64,000 bases of DNA, taken from Octadecabacter sp. GTDB lineage: Bacteria; Pseudomonadota; Alphaproteobacteria; Rhodobacterales; Rhodobacteraceae. The DNA lies in contig JAPKAD010000008.1 in NCBI GenBank assembly GCA_028825445.1, positions 1-64,000 of the forward strand, in the 5' to 3' direction. Below, one piece after another: positions 36,022 through 45,859 of this stretch. The first letter of the stretch is position 1. Each line of letters begins with the position of its first letter. Made by a program: the position numbers and the translations under genes. The notes below the pieces were generated by a model. The model did no database searches and was not told where the DNA came from. It was given only the letters and a program-made list of their open reading frames with translations.

Positions 36022-36104
36022 ATAGTACCCCTGTTGGCTGTGTCGCGCAATTCAAGCCGCGCGATTTATTCGTCAGGTCGAGTAGACGTAAGAAGTCATT
36101 CGAA

Positions 36105-36134
36105 AAGGGCCGGCCAAATAACTGGACGACCCTT
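36105..36134 (-). terminator. attenuating hairpin between binding-protein and permease genes
   Basis: On the reverse strand AAGGGTCGTCCA pairs with TTGGCCGGCCCTT (one mismatch, two wobble-type pairs) and runs into TTTT. It lies 12 bp after the binding-protein stop. Partial termination here would lower expression of the permease genes relative to the binding protein. Confidence 0.6.
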
Positions 36135-36146
36135 TGGTCATGGCAC

Positions 36147-37814
36147 TTAAGCTGCAATTCCGATCTTATAAATTTGTGGTAGGTATGCAATGTGCATTTC
36201 CCAACCTACAAAACCGGGTTTGCAGTGACGGTAAAGCGAACGCCAGTATGGTTGAATGGTAACAGCTTCGTCTACAAGGATCTGCTGGATTTTTGCCATT
36301 ACAATTGCACGCTCGTCTGCGGCAGCGATCGCATTGGCATCGTCCAGAAGCGCGTCAAATTCAGCATTGTTGAATGCAAATTCGTTCCACGCTTCACCTG
36401 AACGGTAAGCAAGACCAAGAACTTGTGTCCCAAGTGGGCGGTGGTTCCAGTTTGTTGAAGAAAACGCGTATTTAGTCCAGTCATTCCAGAATGTAGAGCC
36501 TGGAATAATTGTACGTTTTACATTAAAACCAGCGTCGCGTAACTGCGCAGCTACAGCGTCAGTAGTATTTTTACGCCAGTCATCATCAATGGAAGAAATC
36601 TCCATTTCAAAGTCCTGCATGCCAGCTTCTGTTAGCAAAGCTAGCGCTCCTGCTGGATCATAATCGATTGCAGGAACGTCAGCCCATTCTGGATGCATTG
36701 GACCCACGTGTTGGTTGCGAGCCACTATACCGCGGTCTGCATAGCCAAGTTCAAGACAAATACTGTTATCAACCGCCATTGAAATGGCACGGCGAACCCG
36801 AACGTCTGCGTATGGCTTAACGCCATCAACTTCTGCAGCTTGATTAGGACGAATAACCAATGTTGCAGCAGATGCGATCTCAGAGCGCTCATATCCAATT
36901 GATTCGAAAACATCAACAAAATCACCAACTGTTTCATAGGTCATATCGACTTCGTCAGCGGCTGCTGCGGCAACCCAAGCGGATGGGTCAGTGCCATAAT
37001 CAATGTATTCGATACGATCCAAGTATGCACCTTTACCTTCTGCATAACCCCACCATTCGTGACCTTCATTTCGGACCAAAACAGCTTTAACGCCAACTTC
37101 GTTGGATTCGATCATGTATGGACCGGTACCAACGGGTGTATTTGCAGGGTTTTCGCGATCAATTGAGCTGTGATAGACAGCTGCTGGGTAGTCGGACATC
37201 CCTGCTATTAACGAAATATCTGACTGTGGTAAGTTTAGGCGAACCGTGTACGCATCAACGACTTCAATGCCGCCTTTAATTGCCGTACCAGTGACATCGT
37301 CCACCAAAGCAGTCATACGCCCAGCCATCGAATTGCCCTCAGCGTTTTTGTCACACCAGTCTGTGATGACTCGTGCAACATCATCAGCAGTAAAGTTTTC
37401 GCCGTTGTTCCATTGAACTCCCTGACGGACTGATAGAGTATAGACCGTTGCGTCATCGTTGATTTCCCAACCAGACAACAACATTGGCTCAAATGAACCA
37501 TCAGAATTATATTCTACGAGGTATTCAAGCCAGCCTGCGGTAACAAATGCCATCTGCGTCCAATCAAATGCGCGCGGATCTTTCAGAGCTCGTACTTCCA
37601 TCTGCATACGCATGGTACCGCCCTGTTGAGCGTGGCCTGCTGCGGCGGCTGGCTGAGCAAGTCCTAAAAGACCGTATGCGGCAGCAGACGTAACGCCAAG
37701 TGCGGTAGTACGTGCCATAAATTCGCGACGGCTAAGTTTACCAGTTTGGGCGTCTTTGACGTAGATTTCTACCGCAGGATGTAGCGGTGCGCCTGTGAGT
37801 GTTTTATTGGTCAT
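36147..37814 (-). CDS. ABC transporter substrate-binding protein (peptide/nickel type, Tat-exported)
   Basis: The 555-residue periplasmic protein belongs to the solute-binding family 5 used for peptides, opines, nickel and similar ligands. Its start has a twin-arginine signal (SRREFMARTTALGVTSA followed by a hydrophobic stretch to AAAAGHA). Family blocks include VRQGVQWNNGENFTADDVAR, NTPVGTGPYMIESNEVG and DVRVRRAISMAVDNSICLEL. The ligand cannot be told. It is the first gene of the importer operon, and a broken AraC-type regulator gene lies just upstream in the same direction. Confidence 0.94.
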   Translation of the reverse strand: MTNKTLTGAPLHPAVEIYVKDAQTGKLSRREFMARTTALGVTSAAAYGLLGLAQPAAAAGHAQQGGTMRMQMEVRALKDPRAFDWTQMAFVTAGWLEYLVEYNSDGSFEPMLLSGWEINDDATVYTLSVRQGVQWNNGENFTADDVARVITDWCDKNAEGNSMAGRMTALVDDVTGTAIKGGIEVVDAYTVRLNLPQSDISLIAGMSDYPAAVYHSSIDRENPANTPVGTGPYMIESNEVGVKAVLVRNEGHEWWGYAEGKGAYLDRIEYIDYGTDPSAWVAAAAADEVDMTYETVGDFVDVFESIGYERSEIASAATLVIRPNQAAEVDGVKPYADVRVRRAISMAVDNSICLELGYADRGIVARNQHVGPMHPEWADVPAIDYDPAGALALLTEAGMQDFEMEISSIDDDWRKNTTDAVAAQLRDAGFNVKRTIIPGSTFWNDWTKYAFSSTNWNHRPLGTQVLGLAYRSGEAWNEFAFNNAEFDALLDDANAIAAADERAIVMAKIQQILVDEAVTIQPYWRSLYRHCKPGFVGWEMHIAYLPQIYKIGIAA

Positions 37815-38075
37815 GCGTATTCTCCCTGATTAAACATTTTTTATTAGCAGGTAATTGGGATGCATAGGTTCCTAAATCTACATTTGGCCGATCAAAGTAG
37901 CTTAATTTTATATTCCCAACAAACTTTAGTATTAAGGCAGGTTTTTTATCCTGCGGTCAACGGCTGTAATCGACAGTTCTAATCAAATTTACGACATTTA
38001 TTTGGTCGCAAATTTACAGAAAAAAAGCAAACCCGTTGATGCTGCACTGCGGCGAGAAAGTACGAAAAAATTATT

Positions 38076-38894
38076 TTAAACCTTCTCAAGCGGACCTTTT
38101 TTACGCAATTGTGATGGTGTTAAGCTGGTATTAGCCTGAAAAGCACGAGCGAAATAAGCAGAGGAGCTGAAGCCAAGATCTGCTGCGATTTTATGTATCG
38201 GTACTTTGCTGTTGCGCAGCAGTATGTGCGCTTCAAAAAAAATACGAATATTCAGAAGGGACAGTGCAGGTTTTCCACAGGTCTTTTTACAACAACGCGC
38301 AAGGTGGGTCGGCGTGAAACCAAGATTAACAGCATAAACAGCGACACCTGCTTGCTGGTGGTAATCGCGGTCGATCAGGCTCGTGTAGGCTGAAACTAGT
38401 TTGGCCGCTGCGGTGTTGGCGCGATTATCTGTTTTTTATTCTGGTCGCAAAGCCACCTGACGCTCAATGTAAACAGATAAAAGGCCAACCTGATAGTGAG
38501 CCGCGCGGTAGTGGCCAAGCTGTGTTGATTTCAGCTCTCTTTCCAACGCTTCCATCTGTCCAGCAAGTTCTTTTTGGGCTATTATATATAGCAGGCGTAA
38601 ATATAGTGAGTTTGACGGCCATTCGGTCGCTATTGCGGTCGGGACTGTTCGAATGACCCCAAACACTGTTTGATTAACTTTAAATCAGTACATAGTTCTG
38701 CCTGGAATATATATCAGGTTGTTGGCACTGTAACCGTTGGTTAGAGTAGATATCTTGATGCGTCCTTGAACTCGCGTTACAAAAATCAGAAGCGGCGTCT
38801 TGTGAGAACGCATCGTTTCTGTACGCCAGTGACCTTGGCCGGCGATTTGACTGATTGACGGTAATGCCAAGCGGTTTTGCGGGTCAGTTATCAT
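38076..38894 (-). pseudogene. AraC-family regulator gene with two in-frame stops
   Basis: One continuous reverse frame of 272 codons runs from ATG 38894 to TAA 38076-38078. It is broken only by TGA at 38685-38687 (codon 70) and TAA at 38436-38438 (codon 153); no frameshift is needed. The N-terminal part (LLIFVTRVQGRIKISTLTNG, NNLIYIPGRTMY) is a cupin-like sensor, the middle (ELAGQMEALERELKS, AAHYQVGLLSVYIERQ) is helical, and the end has both AraC helix-turn-helix motifs (YAVNLGFTPTHLARCCKKT; IHKIAADLGFSSSAYFARAF). No part alone would have both sensor and DNA-binding parts. It may once have controlled the importer operon 260 bp downstream. Confidence 0.9.
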
Positions 38895-38972
38895 AGTCAG
38901 TTATATTGAAACATTATTTATTTGAGGAAAATTTACAGAATATTTATACGTAAATTTATTATTTTATTTCGC

Positions 38973-39878
38973 CTACATAATATCATTCATATTCGGTAGA
39001 GCAATGACCTGCCACCTTTTCATTCGAGACCGAATCCAAGTGCGTTGACGTTTGGCATATTGCCGTGTGGCGTTTATTACCAATCTACGTGCCGTTTCGG
39101 CTGTAATTTCACCGCCCAAGAGTTGGATCATTTCCGCAGCGCCGATGGCCTTTGATGATGGGGCTGCAGGGTCCCAGTGTTGTACCATTGCTTTAGCTTC
39201 AAACATTGCCCCAGCGTCCATCATCATATTGTACCGCTTTTCGATCCGCGAATTCAGCCAATCCACGTTGGGCATCAAAGCGAGGGCGGTGCAATCATTT
39301 AGTTTCAGAAGTGGTGGTGGTGTTTCATTTTGCCAATCACGAATAGAACGTCCCGTCGTTTCTTGTACCTCCCAAGCGCGCTGCACGCGGGCACGATTGT
39401 TAAGATCGAGAACCGAAGCTGTAGCATTATCAAGCGCCGACACCAGATCGAGCAAAACAATTGCATTAGCTTTGGCCCTGATGTGGGCAGGGGTTGGAGG
39501 TATTTCAGCCAACCCTTCTGTCAGGGCGGTAAAATACAACCCAGTGCCACCAACAATAATTGGCCGTGTCTTATTTCGGTGCGGTCTTGTCAGAAATGGT
39601 GCCACATCGCGGAGCCAATCGCCAACTGAATACTGCTCATCAATTGCAAGGTGAGCGTAAAGGTGATGTGGAACCCTAGCTAAATCAGCGCTTGGTGGTT
39701 GCGCTGTCAGAATTGGCCAGCCTTGATAAGTTTGAAGCGCATCACCGTTAATGATCACACCACCCTGATGCTGCGCAATTGCCAAAGCTAAACCTGATTT
39801 TCCAGACGCAGTGGGTCCATATATCAAAACTGGTTTTTCAGGATCGATTTGCGAGAGTTCAATCATTAACTTTCCCAT
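38973..39878 (-). CDS. miaA: tRNA dimethylallyltransferase
   Basis: MiaA puts a dimethylallyl group on A37 of tRNAs reading U-starting codons. The 301-residue protein has the P-loop YGPTASGKSGLALAIA, INGDALQTYQGWPILTAQP with the catalytic aspartate, VGGTGLYFTALTEGL, and the C-terminal KRQRTWIRSR motif of the tRNA-binding part. A second ATG at 39866 is possible. It is divergent from pyrH. Confidence 0.95.
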   Translation of the reverse strand: MGKLMIELSQIDPEKPVLIYGPTASGKSGLALAIAQHQGGVIINGDALQTYQGWPILTAQPPSADLARVPHHLYAHLAIDEQYSVGDWLRDVAPFLTRPHRNKTRPIIVGGTGLYFTALTEGLAEIPPTPAHIRAKANAIVLLDLVSALDNATASVLDLNNRARVQRAWEVQETTGRSIRDWQNETPPPLLKLNDCTALALMPNVDWLNSRIEKRYNMMMDAGAMFEAKAMVQHWDPAAPSSKAIGAAEMIQLLGGEITAETARRLVINATRQYAKRQRTWIRSRMKRWQVIALPNMNDIM

Positions 39879-39960
39879 TTTATAATAACCTATTTAACAT
39901 TGCGCCCAAACCCCTTTTGCGACATTTTAAGCATAACGCAAAGCTGCATTGGAGATCGTT

Positions 39961-40686
39961 ATGCCTGAACCCGAAAAAGTCGCGTATAAAAGGGTCATGC
40001 TGAAGATTTCTGGTGAGGCCTTAATGGGTGATCAAGGTTACGGTCTACATCCTCCCACTGTCGAACGCATTGCACGCGAGGTTCAATCTGTCCAAGAAAT
40101 GGGCGTTGAAATTTGTATGGTTATAGGCGGAGGAAATATTTTTCGCGGGCTGCAGGGCTCAGCGCAAGGTATGGAACGCACAACAGCAGATTATATGGGT
40201 ATGTTGGCCACGGTAATGAATGCCTTAGCGATGCAGGCAGCACTCGAAGGTTTGAAAATTCACACACGTGTTATTTCTGCCATTACAATGAACGAGGTCG
40301 CTGAACCATATATTCGCCGTCGTGCCGTGCGCCATTTAGAAAAAAAACGGATTTGCATTTTTGCAGCCGGTACTGGCAACCCTTACTTTACGACTGACAC
40401 TGCTGCGACGCTGCGTGCGTCTGAAATGGCCTGCGAAGCTATTTTCAAGGGTACCAAAGTTGACGGAGTTTATGATAAGGATCCTAATAAGTTCGAGAAT
40501 GCCAAACGTTATGAAACGATCACTTACGACGAAGTTTTGGCTCAACATCTTGGTGTGATGGATGCCAGCGCAATTGCTTTAGCCCGAGAAAATAACTTAC
40601 CAATCATTGTTTTTAGTCTTGATGAGCCTGGTGGGTTTAGAGCAATACTCGACGGAACTGGTACTTCAACAACTGTAAGTACTTAA
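39961..40686 (+). CDS. pyrH: UMP kinase
   Basis: PyrH makes UDP from UMP and is a hexameric amino-acid-kinase-fold enzyme. From ATG 39961 it has 241 residues, with [18 protein letters not shown], the glycine-rich [29 protein letters not shown] and the late [20 protein letters not shown] at 39949 would add four residues, but the GGAGAT site sits correctly for 39961. frr follows 106 bp downstream, as in most bacteria. Confidence 0.96.
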   Translation: MPEPEKVAYKRVMLKISGEALMGDQGYGLHPPTVERIAREVQSVQEMGVEICMVIGGGNIFRGLQGSAQGMERTTADYMGMLATVMNALAMQAALEGLKIHTRVISAITMNEVAEPYIRRRAVRHLEKKRICIFAAGTGNPYFTTDTAATLRASEMACEAIFKGTKVDGVYDKDPNKFENAKRYETITYDEVLAQHLGVMDASAIALARENNLPIIVFSLDEPGGFRAILDGTGTSTTVST

Positions 40687-40792
40687 TTTAATGTATAAAA
40701 TAGGAAGCAATCATCACCTTGATTGGGTGTTATATACAAATGACTGCATTTAACGATATATCAAACAAAACAATTCAAGAAGAGCAGTATAT

Positions 40793-41356
40793 ATGTCAGA
40801 TGATTTTATCCTTGATACCGACGATTTAACCCGACGCATGGACGGGGCAATTGCTAATTTACGCGTAGAGTTTGCGTCACTTCGCACTGGACGCGCGTCC
40901 GCATCCATTCTGGAACCAATAATGGTCGATGCTTATGGATCGCAAACCCCGATCAACCAATTAGGTACCGTCAACGTGCCAGAATCGCGCATGGTTACAG
41001 TTAATGTTTGGGACAAAGGTCTTGTCGGTAAAGTCGAAAAAGCTATCCGTGAAAGTGGTCTTGGAATAAACCCGCAACTGAACGGCACTATTATTATGTT
41101 ACCAATCCCAGAATTAAACGAAGAGCGTCGTACCCAGCTGACCAAAGTTGCTGGTACTTATGGCGAAAACGGTCGGGTTTCGATCCGAAATGTGCGCCGC
41201 GACGGAATGGATCAAATCAAAAAAGCCAAGAACAATGGGATGTCAGAAGACGATCAGAAGTTTTGGGAAGGCGCAGTTCAAGAAATGACCAATGAATATA
41301 CCAAGCGTATCGATGACCAGCTTGAGATTAAGCAGGCAGAAATTATGCAGGTCTGA
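40793..41356 (+). CDS. frr: ribosome recycling factor
   Basis: RRF, with EF-G, splits the post-termination ribosome. At 187 residues it is the usual length. It has the two-domain pattern: helix bundle at the ends ([42 protein letters not shown]) and a small beta domain between (about 30-105, [20 protein letters not shown]). It stands between pyrH and uppS. Confidence 0.97.
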   Translation: MSDDFILDTDDLTRRMDGAIANLRVEFASLRTGRASASILEPIMVDAYGSQTPINQLGTVNVPESRMVTVNVWDKGLVGKVEKAIRESGLGINPQLNGTIIMLPIPELNEERRTQLTKVAGTYGENGRVSIRNVRRDGMDQIKKAKNNGMSEDDQKFWEGAVQEMTNEYTKRIDDQLEIKQAEIMQV

Positions 41357-41425
41357 CTTTTAATCGTGGAACGGACCGAAATTCCCCAGTTTTGGGGCGT
41401 GAGCAAGTAAAACGGGGGGATTGAT

Positions 41426-42145
41426 ATGTCCAAAGTCAGCAGCGTCGGACCAAAACATGTTGCAATTATTATGGACGGTAATGGTCGCTGGGCACAATTG
41501 CGCGGGCGACCGCGGTTGATGGGTCATCACGCAGGCGCGCGTCGTGTCCGTGACATAGTTGAGGCCTGTCCTGATCAGGGTGTTAAATATTTAACAATCT
41601 TTGCATTTTCCACAGAAAATTGGAAACGGACACAAACTGAAGTTGCCGGACTTATGAAATTGTTTCGCCGCTATATTCAACGCGAAGCTCGTAATTTATT
41701 AGCAAATGGTGTTTGTGTTCGCTTCATCGGTGACCGCGTGCGGTTGGATGATAAATTGGTGCGCCTGATGGATGAACTAGAACTGCTGACATCTCAAAAT
41801 GACCGCGTGCATCTTACTGTTGCGCTTAACTATGGTGGTCGTGATGAAGTCACGCGTGCAACTCAACGGTTAGCTCATGATGTTGGAGCTGGCAAACTTT
41901 CTCCAGCGGATGTTTGTGATAAAACCCTTCCAAAATACCTTGATACTTATTTTCTACCTGACCCCGACTTGGTGATCCGCACTAGCGGTGAAGCACGGAT
42001 ATCAAACTTTTTGCTATGGCAGTCAGCATATGCAGAATACGAATTTATTGATACGCTCTGGCCTGATTTTACGCCGGTTATTTTTGCTAAAGTACTGACC
42101 AGCTTTAAGGTGCGGGACCGCCGCTTTGGCGCGGTAAAAGCCTGA
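41426..42145 (+). CDS. uppS: isoprenyl transferase (undecaprenyl diphosphate synthase)
   Basis: UppS builds the C55 carrier for peptidoglycan and surface polysaccharides by cis-condensation of IPP. The 239 residues include VAIIMDGNGRWAQLRGRPR with the catalytic aspartate, GHHAGARRVRDIVE, FAFSTENWKR and DLVIRTSGEARISNFLLWQ. The ATG follows a GGGGGGA site. It heads a run of tightly spaced envelope genes; cdsA starts 1 bp after its stop. Confidence 0.96.
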   Translation: MSKVSSVGPKHVAIIMDGNGRWAQLRGRPRLMGHHAGARRVRDIVEACPDQGVKYLTIFAFSTENWKRTQTEVAGLMKLFRRYIQREARNLLANGVCVRFIGDRVRLDDKLVRLMDELELLTSQNDRVHLTVALNYGGRDEVTRATQRLAHDVGAGKLSPADVCDKTLPKYLDTYFLPDPDLVIRTSGEARISNFLLWQSAYAEYEFIDTLWPDFTPVIFAKVLTSFKVRDRRFGAVKA

Positions 42146-42146
42146 T

Positions 42147-42938
42147 ATGGCTGTTGATTGGGATGACCTTAAATCGCGCTTATTATCAGGTGCGTGGCTG
42201 GCATTAATTGGAATTGGTTCGATTATTGTCGGTGGGGTCTGGTTCCAGATGCTCGCCGTTTTTGTGACTGCTCTGATGGTTTGGGAATGTTGGACAATGA
42301 TCCGTGGTGCGTCGACCACAACAGGTATTTTGATAGCCGTCGCTGCCACAACAATCTTGTCAGCGCAGGTTTTTGGAGGTGCGGGTTACTATGAGTTTCT
42401 TGGGCTCTTTTTTTTAATACCCATTGCAGGCGCGGTTTTACTAGAACGTGAACGCATGACATTTTTTATTTTTGCACTGGGCTTGCAAATTGCTGGAAAT
42501 GCTCTGGTGCATTTCCGTGTCGATTTAGGACTAACTTTAATGATTTGGCTGGTAAGTATTGTTGTCGTTACTGATGTTGTTGGCTATTTTGTAGGTAAAG
42601 CATTTGGTGGACCAAAATTCTGGCCAACTATCAGCCCAAAAAAGACATGGAGTGGAACAGTTGGTGGCTGGATTGGAGCGGCAATTGTTGGAATTATTTT
42701 TGTAATGTTTTTTAATGCTGGTTGGACAATTATATTGCTATCAATTGTAGTCAGTTTTGCAGGGCAGATGGGTGATATTGCTGAAAGTGCTCTTAAACGA
42801 CGCCAAGGAGTGAAAGACAGCTCAACTCTTATTCCAGGCCATGGTGGCTTGTTTGATCGCTTTGATGCTCTTCTGGGTGCGTCGTTGTTTATGTTGCTTT
42901 TCATTAGCCTTTTTAATGTATCAGGTGCTACATTTTGA
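42147..42938 (+). CDS. cdsA: phosphatidate cytidylyltransferase
   Basis: CdsA makes CDP-diacylglycerol from phosphatidate and CTP, the branch point to phospholipids. The 263-residue membrane protein has about seven to eight helices and the signature near its end: DIAESALKRRQGVKDSSTLI then PGHGGLFDRFDALLGA. It overlaps dxr by 4 bp (TTGA) and follows uppS by 1 bp. Confidence 0.95.
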   Translation: MAVDWDDLKSRLLSGAWLALIGIGSIIVGGVWFQMLAVFVTALMVWECWTMIRGASTTTGILIAVAATTILSAQVFGGAGYYEFLGLFFLIPIAGAVLLERERMTFFIFALGLQIAGNALVHFRVDLGLTLMIWLVSIVVVTDVVGYFVGKAFGGPKFWPTISPKKTWSGTVGGWIGAAIVGIIFVMFFNAGWTIILLSIVVSFAGQMGDIAESALKRRQGVKDSSTLIPGHGGLFDRFDALLGASLFMLLFISLFNVSGATF

Positions 42939-44107
42939 AGCGGGTCAGCATTTTTGGGGCTACAGGCTCGATCGGTCAAAATACTGTTAATCTAATTGGT
43001 CGTAATCGCGATGAGTATCAAGTTGTAGCCTTAACGGGTTCTCAGAATATTTCGCAATTGATTATGGATGCCAAAATGTTACAAGCAGAAATTGCTGTAA
43101 CTTCTGACCCCAGCCGGCTTACTGAATTGCGTGATGGACTTGTAGGGTCTGGCATTGATGTTGCAGCAGGTGATGCAGCATTAATCGACGCTGCGGCGCG
43201 ACCCGCAGACTGGATTATGTCGGCGATAATTGGAGCTGCGGGCCTCCGACCTGGTTTGGAAGCTCTAAAACATGGTACAGTCTTGGCGCTGGCAAACAAA
43301 GAGTCTCTGGTTACTGCAGGACCGCTTTTAATGAGCGAAGCTGAGCGATTTGGGTCTACTATTCTTCCAGTTGATTCAGAGCATTCAGCTGTATTTCAAG
43401 CTTTGGTTGGTGAAGATTTAACTACGGTTGAAAGGGTTATTATTACGGCGAGCGGTGGTGCGTTTCGCGACCACCCCTTGTCTGCCCTCGATAATGTCAC
43501 GGTAGAAGAAGCATCGAAGCACCCAAACTGGGATATGGGTCAACGAATTACCATTGATTCAGCATCAATGTTTAATAAAGCGATGGAACTAATAGAAACA
43601 AAAGAGTTTTTTGGCGTTAGGCCAGATCAAATTGAAACAATCATTCATCCAGAGAGTCTGATCCACGCACTCGTCGGTTTCAAGGACGGTGCATTGATGG
43701 CCCATGTCGGTCCACATGATATGCGCCATGCGATTGGCTTTGCACTGAATTGGCCCTTTCGTAAAGACCTTCCTGTACAACGCCTTGATCTTGCAAAAAT
43801 TGGTCAGCTTAATTTCCTTGAACCGGATCTGGCACGTTATCCGGCGCTTATGATTGCGCACAAAGTGATGGAAGCGGGTGGTCTAACAGGTGCAGTCTTC
43901 AACGCTGCCAAAGAACGAGCCTTAGACGCATTTATTGCAGGTGCTTGCAGCTTCACAGATATGGCGCGCATTGTTGATCGTGTAGTTGACTTAGTTTTAG
44001 CACGTGAGGGGCTGCAAAATGCTTCGATCACATTAGATAATATAAATGAAGTTGACGCTATGGCGCGTGCACTAACAAGCGAAGAAATCGCAAAACTAGA
44101 AAGCTGA
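42935..44107 (+). CDS. dxr: 1-deoxy-D-xylulose 5-phosphate reductoisomerase
   Basis: Dxr is the second enzyme of the MEP route to IPP, which feeds UppS encoded just upstream. The 390-residue protein opens with the NADPH-binding RVSIFGATGSIGQNT and has ALANKESLVTAG, PVDSEHSAVFQ with metal ligands, ITASGGAFRD and HPNWDMGQRITIDSASMFNK. The start is TTG at 42935, overlapping the cdsA stop; the family start MKRVSIFGATGSIG begins there. Confidence 0.96.
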   Translation: MKRVSIFGATGSIGQNTVNLIGRNRDEYQVVALTGSQNISQLIMDAKMLQAEIAVTSDPSRLTELRDGLVGSGIDVAAGDAALIDAAARPADWIMSAIIGAAGLRPGLEALKHGTVLALANKESLVTAGPLLMSEAERFGSTILPVDSEHSAVFQALVGEDLTTVERVIITASGGAFRDHPLSALDNVTVEEASKHPNWDMGQRITIDSASMFNKAMELIETKEFFGVRPDQIETIIHPESLIHALVGFKDGALMAHVGPHDMRHAIGFALNWPFRKDLPVQRLDLAKIGQLNFLEPDLARYPALMIAHKVMEAGGLTGAVFNAAKERALDAFIAGACSFTDMARIVDRVVDLVLAREGLQNASITLDNINEVDAMARALTSEEIAKLES

Positions 44108-44119
44108 ACTTTGGATTTT

Positions 44120-45445
44120 ATGACCAACTTGATCCCGTCCTTCGGGAATATCGTCTTCACAATGCTTTTCTTTGTAATTGCCCTTTCGATAATCGTGGCA
44201 ATTCATGAGTATGGTCATTACATAATTGGAAGGTGGTCAGGTATCCACGCAGACGTGTTTTCGATCGGGTTTGGTAAGGTTATCTGGAGTGGCACAGACA
44301 AGCGTGGAACTGTCTGGCAGATCGCTGCTTTGCCGTTTGGTGGTTACGTTAAATTTAAAGGTGATAGTAATTTAGCGTCAGTGGGTGGTGATGAAAATGT
44401 AGTTTCGGCGCGCGATACTATGCTGGGCGCTCCACTTTGGGCCAGAGCTGCAACCGTTGCTGCAGGTCCAGCGTTCAACTTTATTTTATCCTTTATTTTG
44501 TTTTCTGGAATTCTCCTTTTTCAAGGACAACCTATCACACCTCTGACTGTTTCGACTTTGCCGGACTTCCCTGATAATATTGAACAGCAACTTGAACCAG
44601 GTGATCGTGTCTTAAAGGTTGAAGGTATAGCTCTAAATTATCCAGAAGGTTTTGTTGCTGCAGTTGCCAATGTACCCTCGCAATCGTCGGTTGAATACGA
44701 GGTTGAGAGGGACGGAGAGCGCATGCTTGTCCTTGGTCCACAGCCCCAACCTGCCTTTGTACAATCAATTACACCGCGTTCTGCGGCAGATGATGCTGGC
44801 TTGCGATTTGGTGATGTTTTGGTCAGCTTGAATGGTACGGATGTTTATCAATTTGGTGATATGGTTGAAATTGTGAAGAAAACACGTGCTCAGCCAATTG
44901 AACTGGTTATTTGGCGCGACGGGGAGATATTCACAACTACGCTGACGCCCCGTCTGATGGCGATCCCACAACCAGATGGTTCGATGATAGATGAACCCAA
45001 GCTTGGTATTGGCAACGGTGGTCTTTTCTTTGAGCCTGCAACCACAGATGTTGGGGTCCGGAAATCTATGAAACTGGCAGTCCAGCAGGTTTGGTTTATT
45101 ATCAAACAGTCCCTTAACGGCTTAAAACAAATGATCATTGGTAACATAAATACCTGCAATTTAAGTGGACCAGTGGGAATTGCTGAAACGTCGGGGTCAA
45201 TGGCAAGTCAAGGTACACTGGCGTTTATTAGTTTTATTGCAGTTCTGTCTACAGCAGTTGGTTTGCTTAACCTATTTCCAATTCCTATTTTGGACGGTGG
45301 CCACTTGTGTTTTCATGCCTATGAAGCAGTAACTGGCAAAATGCCAAGCGATGGTTCCCTGCGAATTCTTATGGCAATAGGCGTCGCTTTAATTGGGACG
45401 TTAATGTTGTTTGCGATTGGCAACGATCTGCTATTCTGCCCATAG
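44120..45445 (+). CDS. rseP: site-2 protease RseP
   Basis: RseP is an inner-membrane zinc metalloprotease that cuts anti-sigma factors and signal-peptide remnants within the membrane. It shows HEYGH in the first helix (VAIHEYGHYIIGRWSG), GPAFNFILSFILF, one clear PDZ domain (about 200-285, TPRSAADDAGLRFGDVLVSL), and the LFPIPILDGGHLCF motif. The start at ATG 44120 is chosen over TTG 44111, which adds three residues only. bamA follows after a 414-bp gap that contains a promoter-like pair. Confidence 0.94.
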   Translation: MTNLIPSFGNIVFTMLFFVIALSIIVAIHEYGHYIIGRWSGIHADVFSIGFGKVIWSGTDKRGTVWQIAALPFGGYVKFKGDSNLASVGGDENVVSARDTMLGAPLWARAATVAAGPAFNFILSFILFSGILLFQGQPITPLTVSTLPDFPDNIEQQLEPGDRVLKVEGIALNYPEGFVAAVANVPSQSSVEYEVERDGERMLVLGPQPQPAFVQSITPRSAADDAGLRFGDVLVSLNGTDVYQFGDMVEIVKKTRAQPIELVIWRDGEIFTTTLTPRLMAIPQPDGSMIDEPKLGIGNGGLFFEPATTDVGVRKSMKLAVQQVWFIIKQSLNGLKQMIIGNINTCNLSGPVGIAETSGSMASQGTLAFISFIAVLSTAVGLLNLFPIPILDGGHLCFHAYEAVTGKMPSDGSLRILMAIGVALIGTLMLFAIGNDLLFCP

Positions 45446-45859
45446 AAGTTAGTGAAAAAATACTAATTGTGCTAAAAATAGGTGAACTACTGCGACGCTA
45501 AGATATGTTCAAATTTGTTTGTCAATTTAATATTTTTTGATTATGCTTATTTTTGTACAATACTTGAAGTTTTGTATGATTAATGCTTTTTGAGGTCAGA
45601 ACCCTTCTTGTTAATTCATAATGGGATTTGTTGATTTTGGATCCATGGTTGAAGCACTTGGTTTAAGACTTAATTTTGAATCTCTTTAAGCCGAGCCTTA
45701 CTGATGGTGTAATCTAGCGAATTGTTAACAATATTTAGTTTGGATGACATTTAATTGTGCACCTGTCACTTTCTTCTAGTTTGGGGGATGGTTGGTTTTG
45801 ACAAGGCTCAACTGCCCAGTTAAAACAATAACATATGGTATGGCTAAACGGACAATATA
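45446..45859. other. intergenic region between rseP and bamA
   Basis: This 414-bp AT-rich gap interrupts an otherwise tight operon and has no protein-like frame. A well-formed promoter lies near its right end, suggesting that bamA and the genes after it have their own transcription start. Confidence 0.55.
45798..45826 (+). promoter_or_regulatory. candidate promoter of bamA
   Basis: TTGACA (45798-45803) and TAAAAC (45821-45826) are separated by exactly 17 bp and lie 34 bp ahead of the bamA start. The -35 box is a perfect consensus; the -10 box matches partly. Confidence 0.5.

Noticed and set aside
38436-38894. Two short open frames as separate genes
   Set aside because: They lie in one frame, separated by a single stop, and together with the following frame make one AraC-family protein, so they are parts of a pseudogene.
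39052-39654. 200-residue forward open frame opposite miaA
   Set aside because: It is antisense to a clearly functional miaA with all motifs, has no ribosome site and no protein-like motif; it is a shadow frame.
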